A stretch of 25,163 nucleotides of DNA, from NCBI GenBank assembly GCA_902780985.1, contig CACZHN010000015.1:1-25163 (forward strand), read 5' to 3'. Positions 1-6,952 of this stretch are shown here, one piece after another (the first letter of the stretch is position 1; the number at the start of each line of letters is the position of its first letter). Made by a program: the position numbers and the translations under genes. The notes under the pieces were generated by a model. It searched no databases. It was not told the DNA's origin and was given only the letters and a program-made list of their open reading frames with translations. The DNA comes from an uncultured Lachnospiraceae bacterium (lineage in GTDB: Bacteria > Bacillota_A > Clostridia > Lachnospirales > Lachnospiraceae).

Positions 1-20
1 CTGATCCTTTCATAAATGTG

Positions 21-49
21 CTGTATCTAAGTCATTATTTAAGATACAG
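21..49. repeat. 8-bp inverted repeat at the 3' end of the tetR-like gene
   Basis: CTGTATCT (21-28) and AGATACAG (42-49) are perfectly complementary across a 13-base loop. The repeat spans the stop codon of the TetR gene, which reads leftward. It could be a weak 3' hairpin for that transcript, but no T-run follows on the minus strand, so I do not call it an intrinsic terminator. Nothing else is visible in bases 1-34. Confidence 0.3.
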
Positions 50-640
50 AGATTTCCAGAATTCTATGATCTCCTTATAATCCTTGATTATCTTATCCAC
101 ATCGATATCGTCCATCTGCTGCATCCTCCACATATAACCTTCGGATGCAAGATACATATCCTGATACATAAGTCTGAGATCGATGCCTTCCTTGAATTTC
201 GACAGATCTAAATTTGCGATCGTCGGATTGGACTTCATCTCAGTGTAAGGGGAGATGATCTCGCGCACCTCATTTACCACATCGGGATCTTTCTCGTAAT
301 ACGCTTTGATGGAGAAGTTACTCATATCCGGATAAGCTTTCATCATGGTGGCCTTTGCCAGCAGACCGTTATACATCATGTCGAATATATCATCGCATTT
401 GCTGACTGCAGCCTTCATCAGGGTTTCCTTAGTAAGTTCCTCAACCTTTTTAAGAAGGAATATGTATAGGTCCTTCTTGTTCTTAAAGTAGAAGAAGAGC
501 AGCGACTTACTGATGCCGGCTTCGAGAGCAATCTCGTTGACCGGGCTCTTCTTGTAAGAGTTTTGGGCAAATACTTTGAAACCCGCATTTATAATTCTGT
601 TCTGCTTTTCCTCCGGGAGAGCATAAAATTTTTCATTCAT
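35..640 (-). CDS. TetR/AcrR-family transcriptional regulator
   Basis: A 201-residue one-component repressor, the usual TetR length. The N-terminal helix-turn-helix covers about residues 10-55, with the typical order of a helix containing RIINAG, then VNEIALEAGISKSLLFFYF and KNKKDLY. The rest is an all-helical ligand and dimer domain with no recognisable ligand signature. The frame is open up to 757, but the ATG at 640 is preferred because a GGAGG lies 8 bases upstream; the extra residues would be low-complexity Lys/Phe sequence. It is divergent from the CPBP protease gene, and a palindrome (659-677) lies just upstream of its start. It may therefore repress itself and perhaps the neighbouring membrane locus. 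Family call sure; target inferred. Confidence 0.9.
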   Translation of the reverse strand: MNEKFYALPEEKQNRIINAGFKVFAQNSYKKSPVNEIALEAGISKSLLFFYFKNKKDLYIFLLKKVEELTKETLMKAAVSKCDDIFDMMYNGLLAKATMMKAYPDMSNFSIKAYYEKDPDVVNEVREIISPYTEMKSNPTIANLDLSKFKEGIDLRLMYQDMYLASEGYMWRMQQMDDIDVDKIIKDYKEIIEFWKSLYLK

Positions 641-658
641 AGGAAGTACCTCCATATC

Positions 659-698
659 ATTGACCGATTCGGTTAATTTAATTATATTCCATTGACCG
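659..698. promoter_or_regulatory. Candidate TetR operator: 19-bp imperfect palindrome plus a half-site
   Basis: ATTGACCGATTCGGTTAAT (659-677) is an odd-centred palindrome with 8 of 9 arm positions matched. An extra half-site ATTGACCG recurs at 691-698. A minus-strand TATAAT-like hexamer lies between them. The layout next to a TetR gene suggests autoregulation. The binding protein is inferred. Confidence 0.4.
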
Positions 699-732
699 TT
701 TTTGAGAAGACCCCTTTGAAAAAATTTTTTTG

Positions 733-760
733 TGCATCTTGCGAAGGGAAAATGCATCTT
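733..760. repeat. Direct repeat TGCATCTT, 20 bp apart
   Basis: TGCATCTT occurs at 733-740 and again at 753-760, exactly 20 bp from start to start, in the TetR/CPBP intergenic region. About two helical turns of spacing would place both copies on the same face of the DNA, as expected for a dimeric activator site such as that of a LytTR protein. The repeats do not match the known LytTR consensus, so this is only a candidate. Confidence 0.25.
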
Positions 761-833
761 ACAGGCCGCTTTATTGTAAAGGGATTCGGGGCGGTATATA
801 GTCGCATTAACAAAAGAAAAGGAGACAAGTGAT

Positions 834-1577
834 ATGAATAAAATTTATAAGAAAAATGAAGTCACCTTCGCAATCATCTGCATAGTGATCTATGTTGTGG
901 GAACCAGTGCAGCGGAAGCCTTGGCAGAGAGCATGGATATAGTAAAGCTTCCTTCCATGATATTTCACTTAGTATTTACAGCAGTTCTTCTCGTATGGCT
1001 TAAGAAGAACGGGCTCTTTGAAAAGTACGGATTGACATTTCCGAGATACAGCCTTAAGACAGCATGGTTTTTCATCCCGCTGGCACTTATCGGTTTCGCA
1101 AGCATTTACTTCGGAGTTACTCTTAAGTATCCGGTTCCGGAGACTGTATATTATATCGTGAGCATGCTGTGCGTGGGATTCCTTGAGGAGATAATCTTCA
1201 GAGGATTCTTATTCCTGGGAATGGCTAAGGTAAATCTTAAGAGAGCTGTAATCGTTTCGTCCGTAACCTTCGGAATCGGACATATAGTTAATCTGCTGAA
1301 CGGACAGCCGGTTCTCGAAACCCTGCTTCAGATAGTTTTCGCTGCTGCTGTAGGTTTTGCGCTGGTAGCGCTTTTCTATAGAGGAAAGAGCCTTATTCCT
1401 TGCATCGTATTCCACGGCATCAATAATGCAGTCAGCGCCATCAGTGATGAAGAAGCTTCGCTTAAGGTATTCGGAAGCGTTGAGAAAGAACTCTTTATCA
1501 CGGTTACTATTGCTATAGTTATTGCAGCGGTTTACAGCATAGCAATGTGGAAGAATTTAAGAACTGAAGAGCGTTAA
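834..1577 (+). CDS. CPBP-family intramembrane glutamic endopeptidase (ABI/Rce1-like)
   Basis: A 247-residue polytopic membrane protein with about seven hydrophobic segments. All three family motifs are present: EExxxR as E118-E119-IIF-R123, FxxxH as F146-H150, and HxxxN as H194-N198. These residues form the active site inside the bilayer in the Rce1/CPBP family. In bacteria many members mature or degrade peptides or give bacteriocin self-immunity. ATG 834 has AAGGAGA 8 bases upstream. It is divergent from the TetR gene and followed by the LytTR/DUF3021 pair and an ABC exporter, which suggests a role in peptide export, processing or immunity. That role is inferred from context; the family call is firm. 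Confidence 0.92.
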   Translation: MNKIYKKNEVTFAIICIVIYVVGTSAAEALAESMDIVKLPSMIFHLVFTAVLLVWLKKNGLFEKYGLTFPRYSLKTAWFFIPLALIGFASIYFGVTLKYPVPETVYYIVSMLCVGFLEEIIFRGFLFLGMAKVNLKRAVIVSSVTFGIGHIVNLLNGQPVLETLLQIVFAAAVGFALVALFYRGKSLIPCIVFHGINNAVSAISDEEASLKVFGSVEKELFITVTIAIVIAAVYSIAMWKNLRTEER

Positions 1578-1584
1578 ATACATT

Positions 1585-1613
1585 TTGTAAATTCCGGGCT
1601 CGCTTGTTATACT
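1585..1613 (+). promoter_or_regulatory. Sigma-70-type promoter for the LytTR-DUF3021 pair
   Basis: TTGTAA (1585-1590), a 17-base spacer and TATACT (1608-1613) lie just after the CPBP stop codon and upstream of the LytTR gene. Spacing is ideal and each hexamer is close to consensus. Confidence 0.5.
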
Positions 1614-1634
1614 TATTAGGTACTAAATAAGTAT
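1609..1634. repeat. 9-bp perfect inverted repeat overlapping the LytTR -10 element
   Basis: ATACTTATT (1609-1617) pairs perfectly with AATAAGTAT (1626-1634) around an 8-base loop. The left arm covers most of the -10 hexamer and the right arm reaches the upstream ATG of the LytTR gene. It could be an operator, or a hairpin at the very 5' end of the mRNA. It also makes ATG 1633 an unlikely start. Confidence 0.5.
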
Positions 1635-1650
1635 GAGAAGAGAGCTCGAT

Positions 1651-2118
1651 ATGGAATTAAAGGTAAAGAAAGTACCGATAGAACAACCTGAAATATTGGA
1701 GATCCGCTGTCATAAAGTAACCGATGATGTGCAGGAGATAATCACATTTGTGAAGTCCAGACAGGGACAGCTCAGTGCCCGAAAGGACGGAAGAGATATC
1801 GAAATCCCGGTGATAGATGTCTTCTATGCGGAGTCGGTGGATAACAGGGTATTTATCTATACCGCTAAAGATAGCTTTGAGATCAGAGGCAAGCTTTATG
1901 AGCTGGAGGATATGCTGAAGGGAAGATCCTTTATCAGAGTACAGAAGGGTATGATTCTGAACCTGATGAAGATCAAGTCCATAAAGCCTGCGCTCAGCGG
2001 AAGATACGGAGCACTTCTGAAGAACGGTGAGGAGATAGTCATTTCCAGAAAGTATGTTTCGGAACTGAAATCCGCACTTATGAAAGGCGAATCCCGAACA
2101 GGGGGTGAAGATCGATGA
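1651..2118 (+). CDS. LytTR DNA-binding domain protein (stand-alone, partner of DUF3021)
   Basis: A 155-residue protein with no receiver domain. The LytTR fold covers about residues 45-145. Family landmarks are FYAESVDNRVFIYT, FIRVQKGMILNLMKI, and LKNGEEIVISRKYVSELK near the end. Such stand-alone LytTR proteins are DNA-binding regulators whose genes usually sit beside a DUF3021 membrane protein that is thought to control them. ATG 1651 is chosen over the in-frame ATG at 1633: AGAGAG lies in front of it, and 1633 sits inside an inverted repeat. The stop overlaps the next ATG by four bases (ATGA), so the two proteins should be translationally coupled. The target genes are not shown; the adjacent ABC operon is a natural guess. 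Confidence 0.88.
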   Translation: MELKVKKVPIEQPEILEIRCHKVTDDVQEIITFVKSRQGQLSARKDGRDIEIPVIDVFYAESVDNRVFIYTAKDSFEIRGKLYELEDMLKGRSFIRVQKGMILNLMKIKSIKPALSGRYGALLKNGEEIVISRKYVSELKSALMKGESRTGGEDR

Positions 2119-2546
2119 AGATAAAAGAAAAGCTGTATGAGGCATTCAGACTGTATTTTATTCTTGTGACCCTCATTTCCGTACTGCTCATGATACTGGG
2201 ATTATGGCTGGACAGTGACAGGGTGCTGGGATATGAGGTATTCCTGTCACCGCTTATATATGCGGCAATAGGCGTTATCCCGGTATTCTTCTTCGGGAAC
2301 GATAAAGAGATTAGTATGAAGAAGCTTCTGGTGCAGAGGATTGTTACTCTGGCCTTTATCGAAGCAGCGATAATGATACTTGCATTTAATGCAGACGGCA
2401 TTCCGACGGAAAGAAGATCGGTGGTAATAGCAATAGCAGTAGGAATTGCTGTAGTTTACATAATGACGATCATAATTGAATATATATTTGAACTAAATGA
2501 ATCAAAAGTCCTTAATGAGGCACTGCAAAAGTACCAGAAGGAATGA
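2115..2546 (+). CDS. DUF3021 family four-TM membrane protein
   Basis: A 143-residue integral membrane protein with four predicted helices (about residues 13-33, 43-60, 73-92 and 102-124) and a charged C-terminal tail, the layout of the DUF3021 family. Its start overlaps the LytTR stop (ATGA at 2115-2118), the standard pairing for this family, in which the membrane protein is thought to hold or silence the LytTR regulator. No enzymatic residues are evident. Five bases after its stop a large hairpin-forming palindrome begins, which could end this transcript. The family name rests on size, topology and the LytTR pairing rather than on a search. Confidence 0.75.
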   Translation: MKIKEKLYEAFRLYFILVTLISVLLMILGLWLDSDRVLGYEVFLSPLIYAAIGVIPVFFFGNDKEISMKKLLVQRIVTLAFIEAAIMILAFNADGIPTERRSVVIAIAVGIAVVYIMTIIIEYIFELNESKVLNEALQKYQKE

Positions 2547-2550
2547 GACT

Positions 2551-2599
2551 CGGGGACGGAGGTCAAGTATTCAAAATGAATACTTGACCTCCGTCCCCG
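2551..2599. repeat. Perfect 23-bp inverted repeat with 3-base loop (REP/BIME-like palindrome)
   Basis: The arms 2551-2573 and 2577-2599 are perfect reverse complements around AAA. The left arm begins CGGGGACGGAGGTCAAG. The GGGGACGG head resembles dispersed palindromes that in many clostridial genomes are associated with IS200-like REP-associated tyrosine transposases; that resemblance is from memory. It sits between the DUF3021 stop and the ABC operon. A T-rich run follows the right arm, so it may also work as a terminator in both directions. I see no second copy in the window. Confidence 0.8.
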
Positions 2600-2700
2600 T
2601 TTCCCATTTTTCTGATTTAAGAAATTCTTTAATATTTCGATTTATAGTGGTATCAGTGAAAAACGAAACGGCGTTTCCGAGATATAGAAGGAGAATAAAA

Positions 2701-3618
2701 ATGTCAGAGAATATTGTGGAAGTAAGGAATCTCAGTAAGCAGTTCGGGAAGCAGATGGCACTGGACGGAGTGTCTTTCAATATCAAAAAGGGAAGTATCG
2801 TGGGACTTATCGGACCTAACGGAGCAGGTAAGACTACGATCATGAAGATCATGGGAGGTCTGTCTTTTCCTACAGGCGGAGAACTGGAAATGTTCGGCGC
2901 AACGGATGAGAAGGGGCTCAATCATGCAAGAAGCCGTATGAGCTTTATGATCGAAACTCCTTATGCAAAGGGAAATCTCAGTGCCAGGGAAAATCTTGAG
3001 AAGCAGAGACTGCAGAAGGGAATCCCGGATAAGAAGAGAATAGATGAAGTGCTTGAGATCGTGAATCTTCAGGATACGGGAAAGAAAAGCGCAAAGAACT
3101 TTTCTCTCGGAATGAAGCAGAGACTGGGACTTGCAAATGCACTTCTGGGAAAGCCGGAATTAATGGTACTGGATGAACCGATAAACGGACTCGATCCGGA
3201 AGGAATAGTGGAGATAAGAGAGCTGTTCCGTAAGTTGAATAAGGAAAATGATATCACCATAGTCATATCATCACATATCTTAAGCGAGCTGTCCCTGCTC
3301 TGTACGGATTACATATTCATAAATCACGGAAAGATAAGGGGTACATTTACGGCAGAGGAGCTGAAGGCAGCCTGCAGTGAGTATTATCACATAGATACGG
3401 ACAACAACGAGAAGGCAAGCGCGATCCTTACGAAGAATCTGGGAATAGATAAGATAGAAGTGCTTGAGGACTCAAGCATCAGGATTTATGAAGGCTTGGA
3501 TGATCTGAAGAAGATTTCAAAAGCACTTTATGATAACGGAGTAATTCCGACAATGCTTTCAAGGAATGAGGTTAACCTTGAGGACTATTACATGCGTATG
3601 GTACAAGACGCGCAATAG
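2701..3618 (+). CDS. ABC transporter ATP-binding protein (BcrA/LanF type)
   Basis: A 305-residue cytoplasmic ATPase subunit. Walker A is GPNGAGKTT (38-46), the signature is FSLGMKQRLG (134-143), Walker B is LMVLDEP (154-160), and the switch histidine is H192 in SSHILSEL. The segment before the signature, FMIETPY, is typical of the bacitracin/lantibiotic-immunity branch. A C-terminal extension of about 85 residues follows the core. The frame stays open further upstream, but ATG 2701 has GAAGGAGA close by and starts the normal N-terminus. Two permease genes follow, so this should energise an exporter of a hydrophobic or peptide substrate. The substrate is unknown. Its promoter is unclear: the 100 bases after the palindrome hold no convincing -35/-10 pair. 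Confidence 0.93.
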   Translation: MSENIVEVRNLSKQFGKQMALDGVSFNIKKGSIVGLIGPNGAGKTTIMKIMGGLSFPTGGELEMFGATDEKGLNHARSRMSFMIETPYAKGNLSARENLEKQRLQKGIPDKKRIDEVLEIVNLQDTGKKSAKNFSLGMKQRLGLANALLGKPELMVLDEPINGLDPEGIVEIRELFRKLNKENDITIVISSHILSELSLLCTDYIFINHGKIRGTFTAEELKAACSEYYHIDTDNNEKASAILTKNLGIDKIEVLEDSSIRIYEGLDDLKKISKALYDNGVIPTMLSRNEVNLEDYYMRMVQDAQ

Positions 3619-3646
3619 AAACTCAAAACATAACAGAGGTGACGAA

Positions 3647-4444
3647 ATGATAAATATTATCAAATCAGTTAATTACAGTACGAAAAGAGATATAGCGGTC
3701 CTTATAACGATTATCTCCGCAGTGGCAATCCCGGTATTTGTAATAATGGATATTATCAACAGCGGTGCGGCATTTCGTGATATAACTCCGAGTTTCCTTT
3801 ACGGTAATACGTATTTCGGAGAAATATATGCGGTTTATTCAATTGTAGTTCTTATCCTGACATGCAAGGCCGTTGGCGGAGATGCGGGAGATAAGACAAT
3901 AAATTATGAAATCATGTCGGGACACGGAAGAGGCAAGTCTTTCGCGGCCAGATCTGTAAGCGGATTTTTATGGGGCTCGGTAATTACGGCAATAGTACTT
4001 TATCTTCCTATGTTCTATATAGGACTTGTGAACGGATGGGGTCTTGAGACGAATATGAAAGACGTTATATTACGATCCGTTCTGACTGTATTTCCGTTGA
4101 TCAGAATGACTGCATTTTTCATAATGCTTACAAGCGTTATGAGAAGTTCCGGAAAGGGAATTGCTGTCGGATATGTGATAAGTATGGCAATCTTCTTAGT
4201 GAAAGCAATCCTTGAGGAAGCAGAGATAAAATTTGCGGATTATATAAGCGGAATGTCCAATGGGGCAATGCTTCTGACTCCCGACAACTATAGGGAGAAG
4301 ATTATAGACGGTGTGAAAGTGAAGATATTCGATACAGCACTTTCGGGAGATGTGATTATAAAGACTATCCTCATATCAGTCACAGCGACTGCCGTATATC
4401 TGACCGTTGCTTATATGGAATATAAGAAAAACGACCGTGATTAG
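3647..4444 (+). CDS. ABC-2 type permease, first of two paralogues (LanE/BcrB-like)
   Basis: A 265-residue membrane protein with six hydrophobic segments, the size and layout of lantibiotic-immunity and bacitracin-type permeases. It shares with the next gene the pattern DKTxNYExMSGHxR (here GDKTINYEIMSGHGR). It also shares a second block of the type GWGxxxxxxDVIxRxxLxxFPxxRxxAF, so the two subunits are paralogues that probably form a heterodimer. The frame is open to 3566 inside the ATPase gene, but ATG 3647 has GAGGTG just upstream and starts a normal permease N-terminus (MINIIKSVNY, compare MKNIIKSLCY in the next gene). It lies 28 bases after the ATPase stop. Confidence 0.88.
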   Translation: MINIIKSVNYSTKRDIAVLITIISAVAIPVFVIMDIINSGAAFRDITPSFLYGNTYFGEIYAVYSIVVLILTCKAVGGDAGDKTINYEIMSGHGRGKSFAARSVSGFLWGSVITAIVLYLPMFYIGLVNGWGLETNMKDVILRSVLTVFPLIRMTAFFIMLTSVMRSSGKGIAVGYVISMAIFLVKAILEEAEIKFADYISGMSNGAMLLTPDNYREKIIDGVKVKIFDTALSGDVIIKTILISVTATAVYLTVAYMEYKKNDRD

Positions 4445-4455
4445 GGAGACAAAAG

Positions 4456-5451
4456 ATGAAAAACATTATTAAATCACTCTGCTACGATGTAGTCAGATCT
4501 AAAAGTTTTATAAGAATAGTGGCCTTCTTTATGATCTTAATGGGGCTGTTAACATTTTTGAATATAAATCTCGACGGAGATGTTCCGGGGACAAGCGGAA
4601 TGATCGTATCCAATGCGGACTTAACATTTCTTATGGGAATTATGTTTGTCGGAATACTGATAGCAATGCTCACGGGAGAGGGATTCGCGGATAAAACATC
4701 AAACTATGAAGTGATGAGCGGCCACTCGAGAATATCCGTAATCATGGCAAGAGGAGCTTTCGGGGCGGTAGTATCGGCGCTGATCTTAACAGCTGCGTCA
4801 TTTATTCCGATCATTGTCGGAAATGTATTCTACGGATGGGGGGATGCGCTTCGGCTCGGTGATGTGATCATAAGACAGCTGCTCTTTTTCTTCCCGTTTC
4901 TCAGGCTTTCGGCATTTGTTGTAAGTATGCTTTATATAATCAGAAACCAATATGTAATAATGGCACTGGGGAATGCACTGTTATTGTTTGTTAATCTGGT
5001 GCCGCATTTTCAAAAATCATACTTTTCGAGTATATCAAATCTGGAACTTCTGACAGCTTATGAGGGATGGAGTATTTACAATCTGGATCCGGCTAAAGGG
5101 GTAGTTGAATATGTGGCATATGACAGCAGTATCGATTCGAAGATGGTGATCGGAACGATAGCAGTGTCGATGGTTATGACTGCATTTTACCTGATTTATC
5201 TCCGTAAGTCTGTCAAAAAAATATGCATCCGCCAAATGGAGACTTCTGTATACGCTGCCAATCATAATTGCGGTGATATTCGTATATATGGATGGGATCA
5301 CAAAAGAGGCGGCCGGTATTGCGGCGGGAGCGGTATTTGTCGGAACCGGTTTCTTTGTATCAAAGGCGATGTGGAAAAGGATCATTCCGGTCATTTCGTG
5401 CTGGATGATCATGGTATCTCTTGTGGCTGTTCTTGTGTCGCCGGATTATAA
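4456..5451 (+). CDS. ABC-2 type permease, second paralogue, with a probable frameshift at its C-terminus
   Basis: The first 255 residues form a six-helix permease like its neighbour, with the shared ADKTSNYEVMSGHSR motif, ending in TM6 and LIYLRKSVKK. After an A7 run at 5215-5221 the open frame reads on for about 76 residues. These are rich in Cys, Gly, His and Arg and hold no membrane segment, unlike anything in this family. Over the same bases the frame one nucleotide ahead encodes clean transmembrane helices leading into the S41 peptidase. So either one A too many breaks a permease-peptidase fusion of about 831 residues, or a stop/start junction has been lost. ATG 4456 has GGGAGA upstream. 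The permease call is firm; the true end is not. Confidence 0.8.
   Translation: MKNIIKSLCYDVVRSKSFIRIVAFFMILMGLLTFLNINLDGDVPGTSGMIVSNADLTFLMGIMFVGILIAMLTGEGFADKTSNYEVMSGHSRISVIMARGAFGAVVSALILTAASFIPIIVGNVFYGWGDALRLGDVIIRQLLFFFPFLRLSAFVVSMLYIIRNQYVIMALGNALLLFVNLVPHFQKSYFSSISNLELLTAYEGWSIYNLDPAKGVVEYVAYDSSIDSKMVIGTIAVSMVMTAFYLIYLRKSVKKICIRQMETSVYAANHNCGDIRIYGWDHKRGGRYCGGSGICRNRFLCIKGDVEKDHSGHFVLDDHGISCGCSCVAGL
5215..5221 (+). other. A7 run at the permease/S41 junction (candidate frameshift or slippage site)
   Basis: Seven consecutive A follow GTC. Reading through with six A would join LIYLRKSVKK directly to YASAKWRLLYTLP and place the permease and the peptidase in one frame. Runs of this length are prone to polymerase slippage and to sequencing indels. 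Confidence 0.6.
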
Positions 5452-6952
5452 GAGAAAGAGTTATGCGGAAGATTTCGATACTATATTTACAACGATCCGA
5501 GACCACTATGTACTTACGGAAGAAAAAGGCCTGGACTTGGAAGAGCTTTATGCGGAGTATGCGCCTCATTTCAAAGAAGTTGATAAGAGTCAGGATTATG
5601 TTGAAAACTATAAGCTGTGGCTGAGATTTCTGAATAATTTCCATGACGGACATGTCAGCTATCATGTAAAGGATGATGAGGATGCGAAAAAAGCCGTATG
5701 TGAAATCTTCGGCAATGACTACGGCCTCTCTCTTATAAAACTTTCGACAGGAGAGTATGTTGCGGTAAATGTAGAGGGCTGCGGAATGTCTTACTCGATC
5801 ACGGAAGACGGATACGATGAACTGGGAATGAGAGAAATCGTGAAAAAGTACGCACCGTCAAATGCGGAGGCAAACCGACTTACCCTTGCAAATGCGGGAA
5901 TCCATAACGGTACGGTTATAACAAAGTGGAACGGAAAGCCGATAGATGAATATTTCGATGAGATTGATTACTATATGGACCAGTTTCCGGTAAAAGAAAA
6001 CGAAGAGTTTTACAGACCTATATATGTTGCGGGTATCGGAAGAGATTTAAACTACGGAGAAACCGTGATCCCGGATGCTATGAAGGAATCTTGCAAGAAG
6101 ACGGTAGATAATGTATCAGCTGAAAATGCATCGGTTGACATAACATTTATCAACGATATGGGTGAGGAAGAAACCGTAAAGGCTCCGAATCTGGGAAGTT
6201 ACTTCAGAAGACTGTATGAAACAGAGGGAATGCTGAGCGACGGAATACTGGCGGATAATCTCAGCTGGCAGAGACTCAGTGATGATACGGCTGTTCTCAG
6301 AATCTACTCCATGAGCTATGATTCCAAGACATATAACGGCGCCGACTATACGGAAATGACAGCTGAACTGAGAGAAGAACTCCTGGGCCTGAAGCAGGAA
6401 GGAGTAAAGAATATAATCATAGATCTCAGATCCAATACGGGAGGCAGCCCTTACTTCGTTGAAGGAGTAGCACAGCTCTTTGCACCGGAAGGAGAGCAAC
6501 TCACATATTACAATGCGGTGATAAATGAAAAAACGGCATCCTACGAACGAGGTGCCGATGGAAAATATACCATGGGAGTTCCGAGTACATTTCAGGGTGA
6601 AGACATATGGCATGACGGAAATGTGATCCTTCTTGTAAATGCCATGACAGTCAGTGCAGGAGATGACATGACCTATATAATGGGTGATTATCCGAACGTA
6701 AAGGTTATGGGAATCACAAGAACCAACAGCTCATGTCAGGCAGTTACACAATATTCGGGAAAAGCAGGAGTAGTATTTTTCTCGGCTGTACCGAATCTTT
6801 TCCCGGACGGAACCATCGCCATCGATACCTTCGCCGACCGCATCGGCCGCACCCCGTTCGACGAACGCATCCCAATAGATAAAGAAGCTGTGACGGCGAT
6901 CTTCGATAGAGGAGAAGATTACATATTGCAGTACGCAATTGATAGTTTTTAA
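5273..6952 (+). CDS. Membrane-anchored S41-family (C-terminal processing/tricorn-like) peptidase
   Basis: 559 residues if read from GTG 5273. Hydrophobic helices lie at about residues 12-30 and 38-55, and the frame encodes another TM upstream (LLYTLPIIIAVIFVYM). The peptidase region follows, with LRFLNNFHDGHVSYHV (116-131), the core IIIDLRSNTGGSPYFVEG (381-398), and the nucleophile block NAMTVSAGDD (456-465), where S461 is the likely catalytic serine. Topology suggests an extracytoplasmic protease domain. The start is doubtful: GTG 5273 lies inside a TM helix and has no ribosome site, and no ATG, GTG or TTG exists upstream in frame before the stop at 5192. Expression probably needs fusion with, or coupling to, the preceding permease. 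Its stop overlaps the convergent LysR stop by four bases. Confidence 0.82.
   Translation: MIFVYMDGITKEAAGIAAGAVFVGTGFFVSKAMWKRIIPVISCWMIMVSLVAVLVSPDYKRKSYAEDFDTIFTTIRDHYVLTEEKGLDLEELYAEYAPHFKEVDKSQDYVENYKLWLRFLNNFHDGHVSYHVKDDEDAKKAVCEIFGNDYGLSLIKLSTGEYVAVNVEGCGMSYSITEDGYDELGMREIVKKYAPSNAEANRLTLANAGIHNGTVITKWNGKPIDEYFDEIDYYMDQFPVKENEEFYRPIYVAGIGRDLNYGETVIPDAMKESCKKTVDNVSAENASVDITFINDMGEEETVKAPNLGSYFRRLYETEGMLSDGILADNLSWQRLSDDTAVLRIYSMSYDSKTYNGADYTEMTAELREELLGLKQEGVKNIIIDLRSNTGGSPYFVEGVAQLFAPEGEQLTYYNAVINEKTASYERGADGKYTMGVPSTFQGEDIWHDGNVILLVNAMTVSAGDDMTYIMGDYPNVKVMGITRTNSSCQAVTQYSGKAGVVFFSAVPNLFPDGTIAIDTFADRIGRTPFDERIPIDKEAVTAIFDRGEDYILQYAIDSF

Noticed and set aside
2571..2921. A minus-strand open frame of 116 codons starting in the ABC gene and ending in the palindrome
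   Set aside because: It is antisense to the ATPase Walker A region and has no start signal.
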